A stretch of DNA of 39,326 nt from contig CP070841.1 of NCBI GenBank assembly GCA_020342115.1, positions 1 through 39,326 on the forward strand, given 5' to 3'. The translations under genes were made by a program, and so were the position numbers. Source of the DNA: Spirochaetota bacterium (GTDB taxonomy: Bacteria; Spirochaetota; B62-G9; DRHN01). The notes under the pieces are model-generated. The model was not told the DNA's origin and did no database searches. It saw only the letters and a program-made list of their open reading frames with translations. Within the stretch, counting starts at the first letter, position 1. The number at the start of each line of letters is the position of its first letter. Positions 16,033 through 24,540 of the stretch are shown piece after piece.

Positions 16033-16938
16033 TTAATCTTGGAGCTCTTCAATATTCAGCCCCGATGCCTGCAACACCTGCCTGAAGGGATCGTAAAAGG
16101 TGTCGTCGTGCACTTCAAGAGCTGTCCACTGGTAGGCTGTTTTCAATGCAGCTTTGCCTTCTTCAGTTGCAGCAATCTCGAGGAGTGCATTTACAATAGT
16201 ATCCCGAAGCTCCGGCGGCACTGATGGGGAGAACTGAACGCCATCATTTGGAATATCCTCAGTAACTTCGATTACAACAACTTCTTCCATTACATCCGGA
16301 TGGTCTTCTTCAATCCTCGACCGGGCATCGACGTAGGTAGCACCTGCATCCACATCCCCGTTATATACAGCTGCAACAACAGAATCATGGCTCCCTGCAT
16401 CCACAATCTCTCTCAGATCTGTATCAGTATCGATTCCTGCAGCACGCATGGTGAGCATCGGGATGATCCAGCCGCTCGTGGAGAACGGGTCAGGGCGGGC
16501 AAAGGTTTTTCCTCGAAGACCGGAAATGCTAGAAATTCCACTGTCAGCACGAACAATGATCTGACCATTGTAGGTCGGACTCCCGTATCGTACAGATACA
16601 AGGGCAGCCTCTGCAACACCCCTGTCTGCAGCAAGGATATATGAAAAAGTTGCAAGAGACGCCATGTGAGCCTCAGGCGGGTCACTTCCTAATGCTTCTA
16701 TTACACCGGCATATTCAGTGGCAACATTTGTTTCGATGTAGAGGCCAGTCTTATCGAAGATAAGGTCGGCAACAGATTGTGCGCCTGCAGCAACTCTCTC
16801 CATCTCACCAGATGGTACGAATGACCAGATGATTGGATTCTCCTCAGAACCCAGTGGTATCTCTTCCCGCTGACCTGCAAAAACAAGTCCGACTGCTATG
16901 AGTGAGAAAAGAATGAAAAGCAACGTTTTTTTTATCAT
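16033..16938 (-). CDS. phnD: PhnD-type phosphate/phosphite/phosphonate-binding protein
   Basis: A 301-residue periplasmic binding protein with a signal peptide (MIKKTLLFILFSLIAVGLVFAG). Family marks include IIWSFVPSGEMERV at the mature N-terminus, the ATFSYILAADRG loop, LRGKTFARPDPFSTSG, and a GSHDSVVAAVYNGDVDAGATYVD block typical of PhnD/PtxB proteins. The frame is open 25 codons further upstream, but ATG 16938 has GGAGGGATAAA just before it and begins the signal peptide, so it is chosen. It is the first gene of the phnDCE unit. The ligand (phosphonate, phosphite, phosphate or other) cannot be read from sequence. Confidence 0.9.
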   Translation of the reverse strand: MIKKTLLFILFSLIAVGLVFAGQREEIPLGSEENPIIWSFVPSGEMERVAAGAQSVADLIFDKTGLYIETNVATEYAGVIEALGSDPPEAHMASLATFSYILAADRGVAEAALVSVRYGSPTYNGQIIVRADSGISSISGLRGKTFARPDPFSTSGWIIPMLTMRAAGIDTDTDLREIVDAGSHDSVVAAVYNGDVDAGATYVDARSRIEEDHPDVMEEVVVIEVTEDIPNDGVQFSPSVPPELRDTIVNALLEIAATEEGKAALKTAYQWTALEVHDDTFYDPFRQVLQASGLNIEELQD

Positions 16939-17156
16939 TTTATCCCTCCAAATAAAATTTAATGAAAATATCTTCCAGAATATTCTACCATATCTGTAAA
17001 ATAATGTCCTCATAAATTTTAAATTTTTAGAAAGTATATTTTGTTATGCATATATATTTGCATATTTGAATTATTTGTCATAAAATTCATATGACAGCAG
17101 CAATGTTTAATTATTAGAGTTTAATTTTTTATATGTAGCTATATTGGAGTTACACA

Positions 17157-18158
17157 ATGGAAGTAGACAACACTCAGATATTCGACACATTGCCAGATAG
17201 CATCCGGATTATTGGAAAAGATAAAAAGATTATATGGGCAAACAAGCTGTTTGAAGATCTGGTTGGCATAGATAAGGAAGAGTTAAATGGTAGTAAATGT
17301 TACGATTATCTATGTCTAGGTAAAACTCTCGGAGATAAGGATTGTTATTTAGATAAGGTTTTAAATGATGAGGTCCTTCCTCAAAGAGAGATTACCATTA
17401 AAGAGAGTAAAGATAAAAGCATAACCTTTCTGGTTACCCACACACCTTACAGGAATGAAAAAGAAGAGGTCATTGGAATTGTTGAGTATCTGAGGGATAT
17501 TACAAGTCTTGTTAATACCAGAACCGCCTTGGAAGAGCAGCTCATGCGATCAAAGATCATATTAGGGAAAACCGTTAATGCTCTGGTGAGTGCAATAGAG
17601 TCTCGTGATCCTTATACAGCGGGACATCAGAGGAAGGTGTCACAGCTTGTGAGACAAGTCGCACAGGCAGTAAAACCTGAAGATCGGCATTGGGTTGAAG
17701 GTATGAGAGTGACAGCCCAGCTTCATGATATTGGGAAAATATGTATTCCAGCGGAAATATTAGCGAATCCGACAACATTAAAAAAAGAGGAGTTCGAGCT
17801 CATAAAGCTCCATAGTGCGGTTGGGTATGGCATATTAAATAATGTAGACTTCGGGTTTGGATTTTCGATTGCAGACGCGATCTTGCAGCATCATGAGAGA
17901 CTGAATGGAGGAGGATATCCTGCCGGTTTAACAGGTGATGACATCCTTTTAGAAGCCAAGATACTTGCGGTTGCCGATGTAGTAGAGGCTATGACAAATC
18001 GTCGGCCATACAGGGAGGGGCTTGGTCTTCCAGCAGCACTCGATGAGATAGAGTCTAACGCTTCTGAGAAGTATGATAAGGATATAGTTGATATTTGCCG
18101 GGATCTATTTATGAAAGAGAAGTTTAAGTTTCAAGAAACTGCAGCAGCCTCAATTTAA
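17157..18158 (+). CDS. PAS / HD-GYP domain protein (putative c-di-GMP phosphodiesterase)
   Basis: A 333-residue signalling protein. A PAS-like sensor covers residues 8-118. It contains Cys48, Cys53 and Cys63, perhaps for redox or metal sensing. A short coiled linker is followed by an HD-GYP domain at about 135-325 with His190-Asp191 (LHDIGK) and HHERLNGGGYP (245-255). These residues are those of c-di-GMP phosphodiesterases; the usual W/D of HHERWDG are replaced by L/N here. GGAG lies eight bases before the ATG. The gene is divergent from phnD, and the 218-base gap holds the promoters of both. Confidence 0.88.
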   Translation: MEVDNTQIFDTLPDSIRIIGKDKKIIWANKLFEDLVGIDKEELNGSKCYDYLCLGKTLGDKDCYLDKVLNDEVLPQREITIKESKDKSITFLVTHTPYRNEKEEVIGIVEYLRDITSLVNTRTALEEQLMRSKIILGKTVNALVSAIESRDPYTAGHQRKVSQLVRQVAQAVKPEDRHWVEGMRVTAQLHDIGKICIPAEILANPTTLKKEEFELIKLHSAVGYGILNNVDFGFGFSIADAILQHHERLNGGGYPAGLTGDDILLEAKILAVADVVEAMTNRRPYREGLGLPAALDEIESNASEKYDKDIVDICRDLFMKEKFKFQETAAASI

Positions 18159-18249
18159 CCACTTTTTCATAACGAGTGATCGTTCGCTTTATAGCACTTT
18201 TTCACTTGACGTAATGGTACTGAATAGAACATAATCAGATAAAATAGTA

Positions 18250-18408
18250 ATGATTGATATCGAATGGAAACAAACCATATTAGGAAGTCACGTACCATTC
18301 GGTAGACAATCCGCATTCTATGTCCACTCTACAATTAGTGAGCAACAACATACTGTATTTCAAGGTTTTTTCATTGTAAAGGAGGTGCTTTATCCCAGTG
18401 GAAGATGA
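18250..18408 (+). CDS. Small ORF overlapping the radical SAM start (uncertain)
   Basis: A 52-codon open frame (start MIDIEWKQTILGSHVPFG, end VKEVLYPSGR) that overlaps the GTG of the downstream radical SAM gene by 11 bases. Its last codons contain that gene's ribosome-binding site. There is no good ribosome-binding site of its own. A leader ORF or a peptide substrate is conceivable, but chance openness is just as likely. It contains no cysteine. Confidence 0.2.
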   Translation: MIDIEWKQTILGSHVPFGRQSAFYVHSTISEQQHTVFQGFFIVKEVLYPSGR

Positions 18409-19678
18409 ACGTGTATTTTTAAAGCTTTTTGGGAAAAAACTCATAAGCTTTAAACAGTTTCCAAATGGTGCTTATACGGGTACCGGTTTTTTAAACCCTC
18501 TGATCGATAAGCTGAGTCTATTCACTATGATTTTTGTCCAGGCAAAGTTTTACAAACAGTATCAGGACCTGGCCCGATGGGAGGGAAAGAGAGTTTCAAA
18601 CTCATTTGCACCTCCAGTTGGTTCACGTCCACAGCTACGGGCACTGAGGAATCTGACGAGTACACACCTGCTCGGAAGAACCATTCCATCTGCCATGACA
18701 TTTGCGGTGACTTACCGATGTCAGTGCAACTGTGTCCATTGCAGCGCAGCGTATCATCTGAAAAATGGTGATCAGGAACTAACCACTCAAGAGGCTAAAA
18801 AGTTAATAGATGATAGCCAGGACCTTGGAATAACAATATTAGCATTCACAGGGGGGGAACCGCTCCTAAGAGACGATATTTATGAGCTTATATCGTATAT
18901 AAATCAGAAAAAAACAATGCCCATTATGTTTACCAATGGGTTATTGCTCACTGACGAGAACGTCAAGAGGCTTGTTGATGCAGGACTATATTCACTTTTT
19001 GTTAGCATTGATAGCCCCAATTCCAAAGAACACGATAAATGGAGGGGAATGCCCGGGCTTTTCGACAAAGCCATAGCAGGGATGATGAAAATGAAGGAGC
19101 AAGGTGTCATGGTAGGTATCTCGTCCTACGCATCGCGATCAGGCACTGAAAAGGGGATGTATAAAGAATTATATAAACTGGCTCAGGAACTGGAACTACA
19201 TAACCTTATGCTTTTTGATAATGTACCCACAGGGAAGAGATTGAAAGATACGAGTGATATGCTCACCATGGAACAGCGTAAAGAGATTATGGATTATTCT
19301 GCTACTATATTCAGCAAAAGCATGATTCCGCCTCTCTCATCGCAGGCATGGCAGAACTCTCTGGAAGCATATCTTGGAGGTATCGGTTGCCTCGCAGCCA
19401 ACCTCCAGTATTACGTATCATCTTACGGTGAAGTTTCTCCCTGTGATTTTGCGCCGCTATCATTTGGTAATATTCGAGAAGAGCCTCTGAAAAAGATATG
19501 GAAGAAAATGGTCAAGCATCCGGCATTCAATCATCGAACAAATATATGCAGAATGCAGGACCCGCAATTCAGAAAATGCTATGTGGATAAAATTCCAGAT
19601 GATGCAACCCTACCTTATAGCATAGACAAACTACCGCGTGTGGACTACAGGACTGAAATGCTAGAAAGAAAGCATTAA
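18398..19678 (+). CDS. Radical SAM protein with SPASM-like C-terminus
   Basis: A 426-residue radical SAM enzyme. The cluster motif is Cys108-x3-Cys112-x2-Cys115 (in RCQCNCVHC), with AFTGGEPLLRDD and MFTNGLLL as SAM-contact strands. The C-terminus carries GCLAAN, SPCDFAPLSFGNI, an IW helix, and CRMQDPQFRKCY. This is the spacing style of SPASM/twitch domains that hold auxiliary Fe-S clusters in peptide-modifying and sulfatase-maturing enzymes. Residues 1-95 are an extra helical region. It starts at GTG with AAGGAGGTG ten bases upstream. It is an orphan: no recognised precursor peptide or transporter adjoins it. The substrate is unknown. Confidence 0.84.
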   Translation: MEDERVFLKLFGKKLISFKQFPNGAYTGTGFLNPLIDKLSLFTMIFVQAKFYKQYQDLARWEGKRVSNSFAPPVGSRPQLRALRNLTSTHLLGRTIPSAMTFAVTYRCQCNCVHCSAAYHLKNGDQELTTQEAKKLIDDSQDLGITILAFTGGEPLLRDDIYELISYINQKKTMPIMFTNGLLLTDENVKRLVDAGLYSLFVSIDSPNSKEHDKWRGMPGLFDKAIAGMMKMKEQGVMVGISSYASRSGTEKGMYKELYKLAQELELHNLMLFDNVPTGKRLKDTSDMLTMEQRKEIMDYSATIFSKSMIPPLSSQAWQNSLEAYLGGIGCLAANLQYYVSSYGEVSPCDFAPLSFGNIREEPLKKIWKKMVKHPAFNHRTNICRMQDPQFRKCYVDKIPDDATLPYSIDKLPRVDYRTEMLERKH

Positions 19679-20059
19679 TTTCATTCAGTTTTTGCTCCTT
19701 AGATTTAAAGAACATTACCCATGACAGTATCACAATCGTAATGTTGAAACCTCAATGTGTGACACTCATTTTTAAATAAAGAGAATTACTTCTTATCCTC
19801 TACACCATCTTTATTGAAAAAGTGATGAATCATCCAAGGATTTTTATATCTACAATCAAATGTTTGATATATAGGATCTTTTCTCTTTTTAACAGAAAAA
19901 ACAGATAATCATCTTAATGATATGCTGTTTTTCTCACTCTTGTAATAAATACATATTAGAATTTTTAGCATTATTTAAAAACAGTAATTATAATTTATAT
20001 ATATACTAACAGTGTTTTGGGTTTGGTCGGGCAAAAGAATTACTTACTTGGAGCTGTTC
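19679..20059. other. Gene-free stretch upstream of the histidine kinase
   Basis: About 380 bases, very A+T-rich. AACATTAC (19711-19718) and GTAATGTT (19738-19745) form an inverted repeat. Bases from about 19754 (GTGTGACACTCATTTTTAAA) resemble the A unit of the array at 28797-28926. On the minus strand, a start-less open stretch ending at a stop at 19786-19788 could be a 3' gene remnant. No intact gene is seen. Confidence 0.35.
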
Positions 20060-22381
20060 ATGAACAAGGCGAACAACGGAAACATAAATCATTCAATACC
20101 CGAGGAGTTTTTTCTGAATGTTATTAACTCTCTTGATGACCCGGTTTTCGTAAAAGACACAGAACACAGATGGGTATTCTTGAATGATGCTGCATGTAAG
20201 TTCTGGGGTTATAACAAAGAATATCTCATTGGCAAATCTGATTATGATATTTTTCCTAAGGAACAGGCCGATATTTACTGGGAAAAAGATGAGCAGGTTT
20301 TAAAGAGTGAGAAAACAGATCTAAATGAGGAAGCCCAAACAATCAATGGAGTATTACATACAATCTCTACCAAGAAGTCGATATATAAGGATCCCGAGAC
20401 AGGAGAAAAGTATATCGTCGGTACTATCAGAGATATTACAGAGCAAAAAAGAATAGAAGAAGCGTTGCGTGAATCAGAGGAGAAATTCAGAAACCTTGCA
20501 GAGCATTCTCCGAATATGATTTTTATACATGCGAAGGGAAATATAGTATATGTAAATAGAAAGTGCGAAGAGGTTTTAGGTTATAAAAGGAAGGATTTTT
20601 ATTCTCCTGATTTCGAGTTCCTTGCCCTAATAGCGCCAGAATCGAGAAATTTGGTAAAGATGAAATTTAACAAACATCTGAATGGTGAGGATCTCCAAAC
20701 ATACGAGCATACGATTATAACTAAGGAAGATACAAAGGCAGAGGTAATAATTAATTCTAAATTAATAGATTATGAAGGTGAAAAAGCTATTCTTGGAATT
20801 GTTACTGACATTACGGAACATAAAAAATCAGAAATTGCATTGGCCGAAAGTGAGAAAAGATTTCGGCAAATAGCAGAGCTCTTTCCTCTACCAATTTCGA
20901 TTATTGATTCAAAGGGTAGATATGAATTCTTAAATAATGCATTTATAGAGGTTTTCGGTTATACATTGGAAGATATTCCAACAGGGCAAGAGTGGTTTCG
21001 CAAGGCACACCCAGACTCAGACTACAGGCATGAAGTCATATCTATATGGCTGTCAGATCTGGAAAAATCTGGTAAGTATGAGATCAGGGAACGACAATTC
21101 ATGGTTTCATGCAAAGACGGGCAAGTGAGAGATATCGTATTCAGGCCTGTGACAATCGAGGATAACAAGCAGTTTATTGTTTACGAAGATCTTACTGGAC
21201 GTAAAAGAGCTGAATTGGAGAAGGAGAAGATACAGGATCAACTTCGACAGTCTCAAAGAATTGAGGCAGTTGGAAGGCTTGCTGGAGGAATCGCGCATGA
21301 TTTCAACAACCTCTTAACAGCAATCATAGGCTATTCTGATATATTAATGGAACAAAATCTTTCCAATAACATCCATCATCATGTAGAAGAAATTAAAAAT
21401 GCTGCAGATAGAGCAGCGTCTCTCACACAGCAGCTTTTAGCCTTCAGTCGTAAACAGATAATGAAACCAAAAATACTGAATCTGAATGAATTAATAAAAA
21501 ACATAAATCAAATGCTTAAGAGGCTTATAACTGAAGATATAGATCTGGTAACAAGTTTAGACCCAGAACTTGTAAATATAAAAGCTGATCCAGGACAAAT
21601 AGAGCAGGTTATTGTAAATCTGGCAGTCAATGCTCGGGATGCTATGCCGACTGGCGGAAAACTCTTGATTACAACTAAGAAGGTGTATCTGGATAACGAA
21701 TTCTGCAAAGACCACCGGGGCTCTAGACCTGGCAATTACATTCGGCTTGAAGTTAGTGATACAGGAAGGGGTATGGATGAAGAGATAAGGAAACATATAT
21801 TTGAGCCGTTTTTTACTACAAAGGATGTAGGAAAAGGCACCGGCTTGGGGTTAGCCACGGTGTACGGAGTTGTGAAACAGAGTGATGGCTATATATGGGT
21901 TGATAGTGAATTGAATCAAGGAACTACAATAACTATTTACTTTCCTCAAATAGATAAATTAGAAAAGAAGAAAAAACCTGGTTATGTTGAGAAAGGTATG
22001 AAAGGAAGAGGGGAAAAGATTCTAATTGTTGAGGATGAAGACGTTGTAAGAAGTATGACATCTAAGGCGCTTGGGGGTTTGGGATATTCGGTTATAGAGG
22101 CAAGGGATGGAATTGAGGCTCTTGAGAATTGTGAAGAAGAAGATATACAGTCAATAGATTTATTGATAACCGATGTAGTAATGCCAAAGATGAGCGGCCG
22201 AGATCTAACAAATCGGCTTTTACACAGGTACCCAAAGATGAAAGTGCTTTATATCTCCGGATATACGGATGATGTGATAGTTCATCATGGGGTGTTATAT
22301 AAGGGGCTGCCGTTTTTACAAAAACCATACACTTCGAGCACCCTTTCTAAAAAAGTGCGCGAGGTGCTGGATAGCACCTAG
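20060..22381 (+). CDS. Three-PAS hybrid sensor histidine kinase with receiver domain
   Basis: A 773-residue protein without membrane segments. PAS domains lie at about 15-130, 140-255 and 265-380, each ending in a DITE/DLTG PAC motif. The HisKA domain has phospho-acceptor His413 in GGIAHDFNN. The HATPase domain has VNARDAMP (N box), DTGRGMD (G1), FEPFFTTK (F) and GTGLGLATVYG (G2). A receiver domain at the C-terminus has VEDED and the phospho-acceptor Asp of ITDVVMP, with the late conserved Lys in LQKPY. It is probably a cytosolic sensor that passes phosphate to an unlinked partner; no response regulator with an output domain is adjacent. ATG 20060 is preferred over 20012 because GGAG lies just upstream and the first PAS begins soon after. 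Confidence 0.9.
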   Translation: MNKANNGNINHSIPEEFFLNVINSLDDPVFVKDTEHRWVFLNDAACKFWGYNKEYLIGKSDYDIFPKEQADIYWEKDEQVLKSEKTDLNEEAQTINGVLHTISTKKSIYKDPETGEKYIVGTIRDITEQKRIEEALRESEEKFRNLAEHSPNMIFIHAKGNIVYVNRKCEEVLGYKRKDFYSPDFEFLALIAPESRNLVKMKFNKHLNGEDLQTYEHTIITKEDTKAEVIINSKLIDYEGEKAILGIVTDITEHKKSEIALAESEKRFRQIAELFPLPISIIDSKGRYEFLNNAFIEVFGYTLEDIPTGQEWFRKAHPDSDYRHEVISIWLSDLEKSGKYEIRERQFMVSCKDGQVRDIVFRPVTIEDNKQFIVYEDLTGRKRAELEKEKIQDQLRQSQRIEAVGRLAGGIAHDFNNLLTAIIGYSDILMEQNLSNNIHHHVEEIKNAADRAASLTQQLLAFSRKQIMKPKILNLNELIKNINQMLKRLITEDIDLVTSLDPELVNIKADPGQIEQVIVNLAVNARDAMPTGGKLLITTKKVYLDNEFCKDHRGSRPGNYIRLEVSDTGRGMDEEIRKHIFEPFFTTKDVGKGTGLGLATVYGVVKQSDGYIWVDSELNQGTTITIYFPQIDKLEKKKKPGYVEKGMKGRGEKILIVEDEDVVRSMTSKALGGLGYSVIEARDGIEALENCEEEDIQSIDLLITDVVMPKMSGRDLTNRLLHRYPKMKVLYISGYTDDVIVHHGVLYKGLPFLQKPYTSSTLSKKVREVLDST

Positions 22382-22514
22382 GATTATATTACATTATGGA
22401 TTCAATGTTATATAAATAATACATATCAACTGTGGTGGTAGTTCAACTACTAATAAGGAATCGTCACTGTTTGAAACGATTACTTATTATGCACTTTTGT
22501 TTGAAATATTTTAC

Positions 22515-22586
22515 TCGAGAAGGCCTCTTAATCAAGACGTTTTCGTCACGGCGCATTCGCCGCGATTAAGAGGCCTTCTCGATTGA
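22515..22586 (+). repeat. Palindromic intergenic repeat, best copy (three-way junction)
   Basis: TCGAGAAGGCCTCTTAATC (22515-22533) is the perfect reverse complement of GATTAAGAGGCCTTCTCGA (22564-22582). Between them are two hairpins, GACG-TTTT-CGTC (22536-22547) and CGGCG-CATT-CGCCG (22549-22562). The unit can fold into a three-way junction as DNA or RNA, on either strand. TTAC lies before it and TTGA after it, as in the copy at 11426. It sits between convergent genes. Confidence 0.85.
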
Positions 22587-22645
22587 ATATATTAATTTTC
22601 CAAATATTCACCCTCTGCAATCTTCGATATTTTAACTAATAAGAC

Positions 22646-24028
22646 TCAAACTCCTTTAGCACGATTATACAGATCGGGAAAGTTAATTCGCACCTGATCC
22701 TCAAGCTCTTCATTTGAGATGGCAGTCAGTCGGTCATGTTTCTCGTATTGATCCATTACCCAGCGCTGAATTTTCACAACCTTTGATAATGTAAGTCTTT
22801 CTTTTCCTTTTAATCCGAGAAAATCATTAACCCACATAGCAACACCATCTGTGCCTGATTTATCTGTAATGGCCACTCTTGGAGGGCGATCCAATAATAA
22901 GCTGGTGTCAAAGATGTTATAAATCTCCTCATTTTTTCTAAGCCCGCCTGCATGGATGCCTGCCCTTGTTGTGTTGAAGTCCTTCCCGATAAAAGGGTAG
23001 TTTGCCGGTATCTGTACTTTAATCTCTTCTCGGTAGTAGTTGGCAAGCTGCGTTACGACATTGAGATTGATACCGCAAATATCACCTTTTAGAGATATAT
23101 ATTCGATGAGGGCCCCTTCCAGTGGTGGATTTCCTGTGCGTTCACCAAACCCAAAGATGGTAGAGTTTACTGCATTTGCTCCATAGATCCATGCGCTGAT
23201 TCCATTTACGTGCGCTTTATGAAAATCATTGTGTCCATGCCACTCGATTCGATCCGGTGACACGCCGCATTCATTTATCATGCGCCATATAAGCTTCGGG
23301 ATAGATCTGGGCTCCTCTGTGCCAGGATAGGGAAGACCAAAGCCCATTGTGTCGCAGAGGCGTATCTTTACTTTTCTTTTTTCCGGTTCGTTTTCGCTGA
23401 GGCGTTCCAGTCTCTGTACATATGGGATGACAAAACCTTTGATATCTGCGCGTGTTATGTCTTCAAGATGACAACGAGGTCTAATTCCTTTGCTAAGTGT
23501 GGATTCAACTACTTTAAGATAGAGTGACATTGCCTCTTTTCTAGTCTGATTTTGTTTATAGAATATGTGGTAATCAGAGCATGATGTGAGAATGCCAGTT
23601 TCGGCGAGCTCCATCTCTTTCACAATTCGGAGCTCTCCCAGGCTTGCCCTTATCCATCCGGTTATCTGAGGAAACGGCATATTGAGCTCCATACACATAG
23701 CTACCTTTTCGCGATCCTGTTTTGTGTAGAGGAAGAACTCCGTTTGCCGAATGACACCCTTTGCTCCACCAAGGTGTGACAGCATACTGTAAATCTCCTT
23801 TGTCTGTTTGATGGAGTAGGGTGGTCTCGCCTGTTGCCCGTCACGAAATGTGGTATCAGTTATATGGATGTCTCTGGTTTTCACAGATTTCGGATCAAAA
23901 TGAACTTCTTTTCCGTCTATGATTTCTCTAATAGGTGCTTCGAAAGTTATAAGTGGAGGTATTGTGTAAGGAAATATAGTTTTCAAAAGGTTTGGTTTAT
24001 TAATATCCTTTAATGGGTAAAGCTTCAT
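22646..24028 (-). CDS. Re-citrate synthase or 2-isopropylmalate synthase-like enzyme
   Basis: A 460-residue HMGL-like TIM-barrel enzyme that condenses acetyl-CoA with a 2-oxoacid. Catalytic motifs: DTTFRDGQQ (58-66), HLEDITRAD (about 187-195), LCDTMGFG and WHGHND (263-268, metal-binding His pair), and GFGERTGNPP. The N-terminus MKLYPLKDINK and the phrase DTTFRDGQQARPPYS are, from memory, characteristic of the Re-citrate synthase group described in anaerobes such as Clostridium kluyveri, more than of LeuA. It also lacks the long LeuA C-terminal regulatory domain. ATG 24028 follows GAAGGA. It is monocistronic. A leuB-like remnant 4.5 kb away is the only other leucine-pathway-type sequence, so LeuA remains possible. 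Confidence 0.8.
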   Translation of the reverse strand: MKLYPLKDINKPNLLKTIFPYTIPPLITFEAPIREIIDGKEVHFDPKSVKTRDIHITDTTFRDGQQARPPYSIKQTKEIYSMLSHLGGAKGVIRQTEFFLYTKQDREKVAMCMELNMPFPQITGWIRASLGELRIVKEMELAETGILTSCSDYHIFYKQNQTRKEAMSLYLKVVESTLSKGIRPRCHLEDITRADIKGFVIPYVQRLERLSENEPEKRKVKIRLCDTMGFGLPYPGTEEPRSIPKLIWRMINECGVSPDRIEWHGHNDFHKAHVNGISAWIYGANAVNSTIFGFGERTGNPPLEGALIEYISLKGDICGINLNVVTQLANYYREEIKVQIPANYPFIGKDFNTTRAGIHAGGLRKNEEIYNIFDTSLLLDRPPRVAITDKSGTDGVAMWVNDFLGLKGKERLTLSKVVKIQRWVMDQYEKHDRLTAISNEELEDQVRINFPDLYNRAKGV

Positions 24029-24194
24029 TGATCCTTCCTTCGTTTTAATTCATTTTGCCAATAACATATCATACAGAAAGCAGATAAGCAAAACTTTGTA
24101 TATATACTAATTGTCTAAGTAAGATATTTTGTGTGTAGAAAAAGTAAGAAATTTGAGTTAATAAATATTAGAAGAAACAAGATTTATTCAATTT

Positions 24195-24262
24195 TTTGTT
24201 ACTGATAAAAAGCAACTAAATCACGGCGAAGGCGCCGTGACTTTCAGTGGCATTCACGATTG
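24195..24262 (+). repeat. Palindromic intergenic repeat, degenerate copy
   Basis: A perfect hairpin TCACGGCG-AAGG-CGCCGTGA (24221-24240) stands for the GC-rich inner hairpin. ATTCACGATTG matches the right end of the family. The outer left arm is not clearly kept. Confidence 0.5.
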
Positions 24263-24312
24263 TTGATAGCATTTTTTATATACAATAGTCCTACTGTTTT
24301 TGCTACTTCAAG

Positions 24313-24394
24313 TTAAGAATATTACATATGACGATCTCTCAATAGCATTAAATGGGATGTGGCGAAGTCGCCCCAATTAACAATCCTTCTCGAA
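24313..24394 (+). repeat. Palindromic intergenic repeat, degenerate copy
   Basis: The inner hairpin GGCGA-AG-TCGCC (24361-24372) is followed by CCAATTAACAATCCTTCTCGA, a mutated right arm. GACGATCTCTCAAT on the left is a plausible mutated left arm. With the neighbour at 24195, it occupies most of the 512-base gap before the SDR gene. Confidence 0.5.
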
Positions 24395-24465
24395 CAAAAA
24401 ATTACATAATAAGGTTTAAGATTCTTAATCTTCATTAAAAATTACAAAAAAGTAAGCAAGAGTGT

Positions 24466-24494
24466 TTGACAGATAAAAAAGAATGTGCTATATT
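24466..24494 (+). promoter_or_regulatory. Strong sigma-70-type promoter of the SDR gene
   Basis: TTGACA (24466-24471), a 17-base spacer, and TATATT (24489-24494). It is a near-consensus promoter for the gene at 24541, whose start codon is preceded by GGAG. Confidence 0.75.
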
Positions 24495-24500
24495 ATAAAA

Positions 24501-24516
24501 GAACGAATATTCGCTC
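24501..24516 (+). promoter_or_regulatory. Putative TetR-family operator at the transcription start
   Basis: GAACGAATATTCGCTC holds the perfect palindrome CGAATATTCG (24504-24513), placed at about +4 of the promoter just upstream. Palindromes of this GAATATTC type are common TetR operators, and a TetR gene lies downstream. The pairing is inferred. Confidence 0.45.
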
Positions 24517-24540
24517 ATTTATTATTATGGAGAATAAATA

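Noticed and set aside
22515..22586. tRNA-like or tmRNA-like gene
   Set aside because: The folded shape has three stems, but there is no anticodon stem, T-loop (GTTCGA) or CCA-type acceptor end, and several copies exist with sequence drift.
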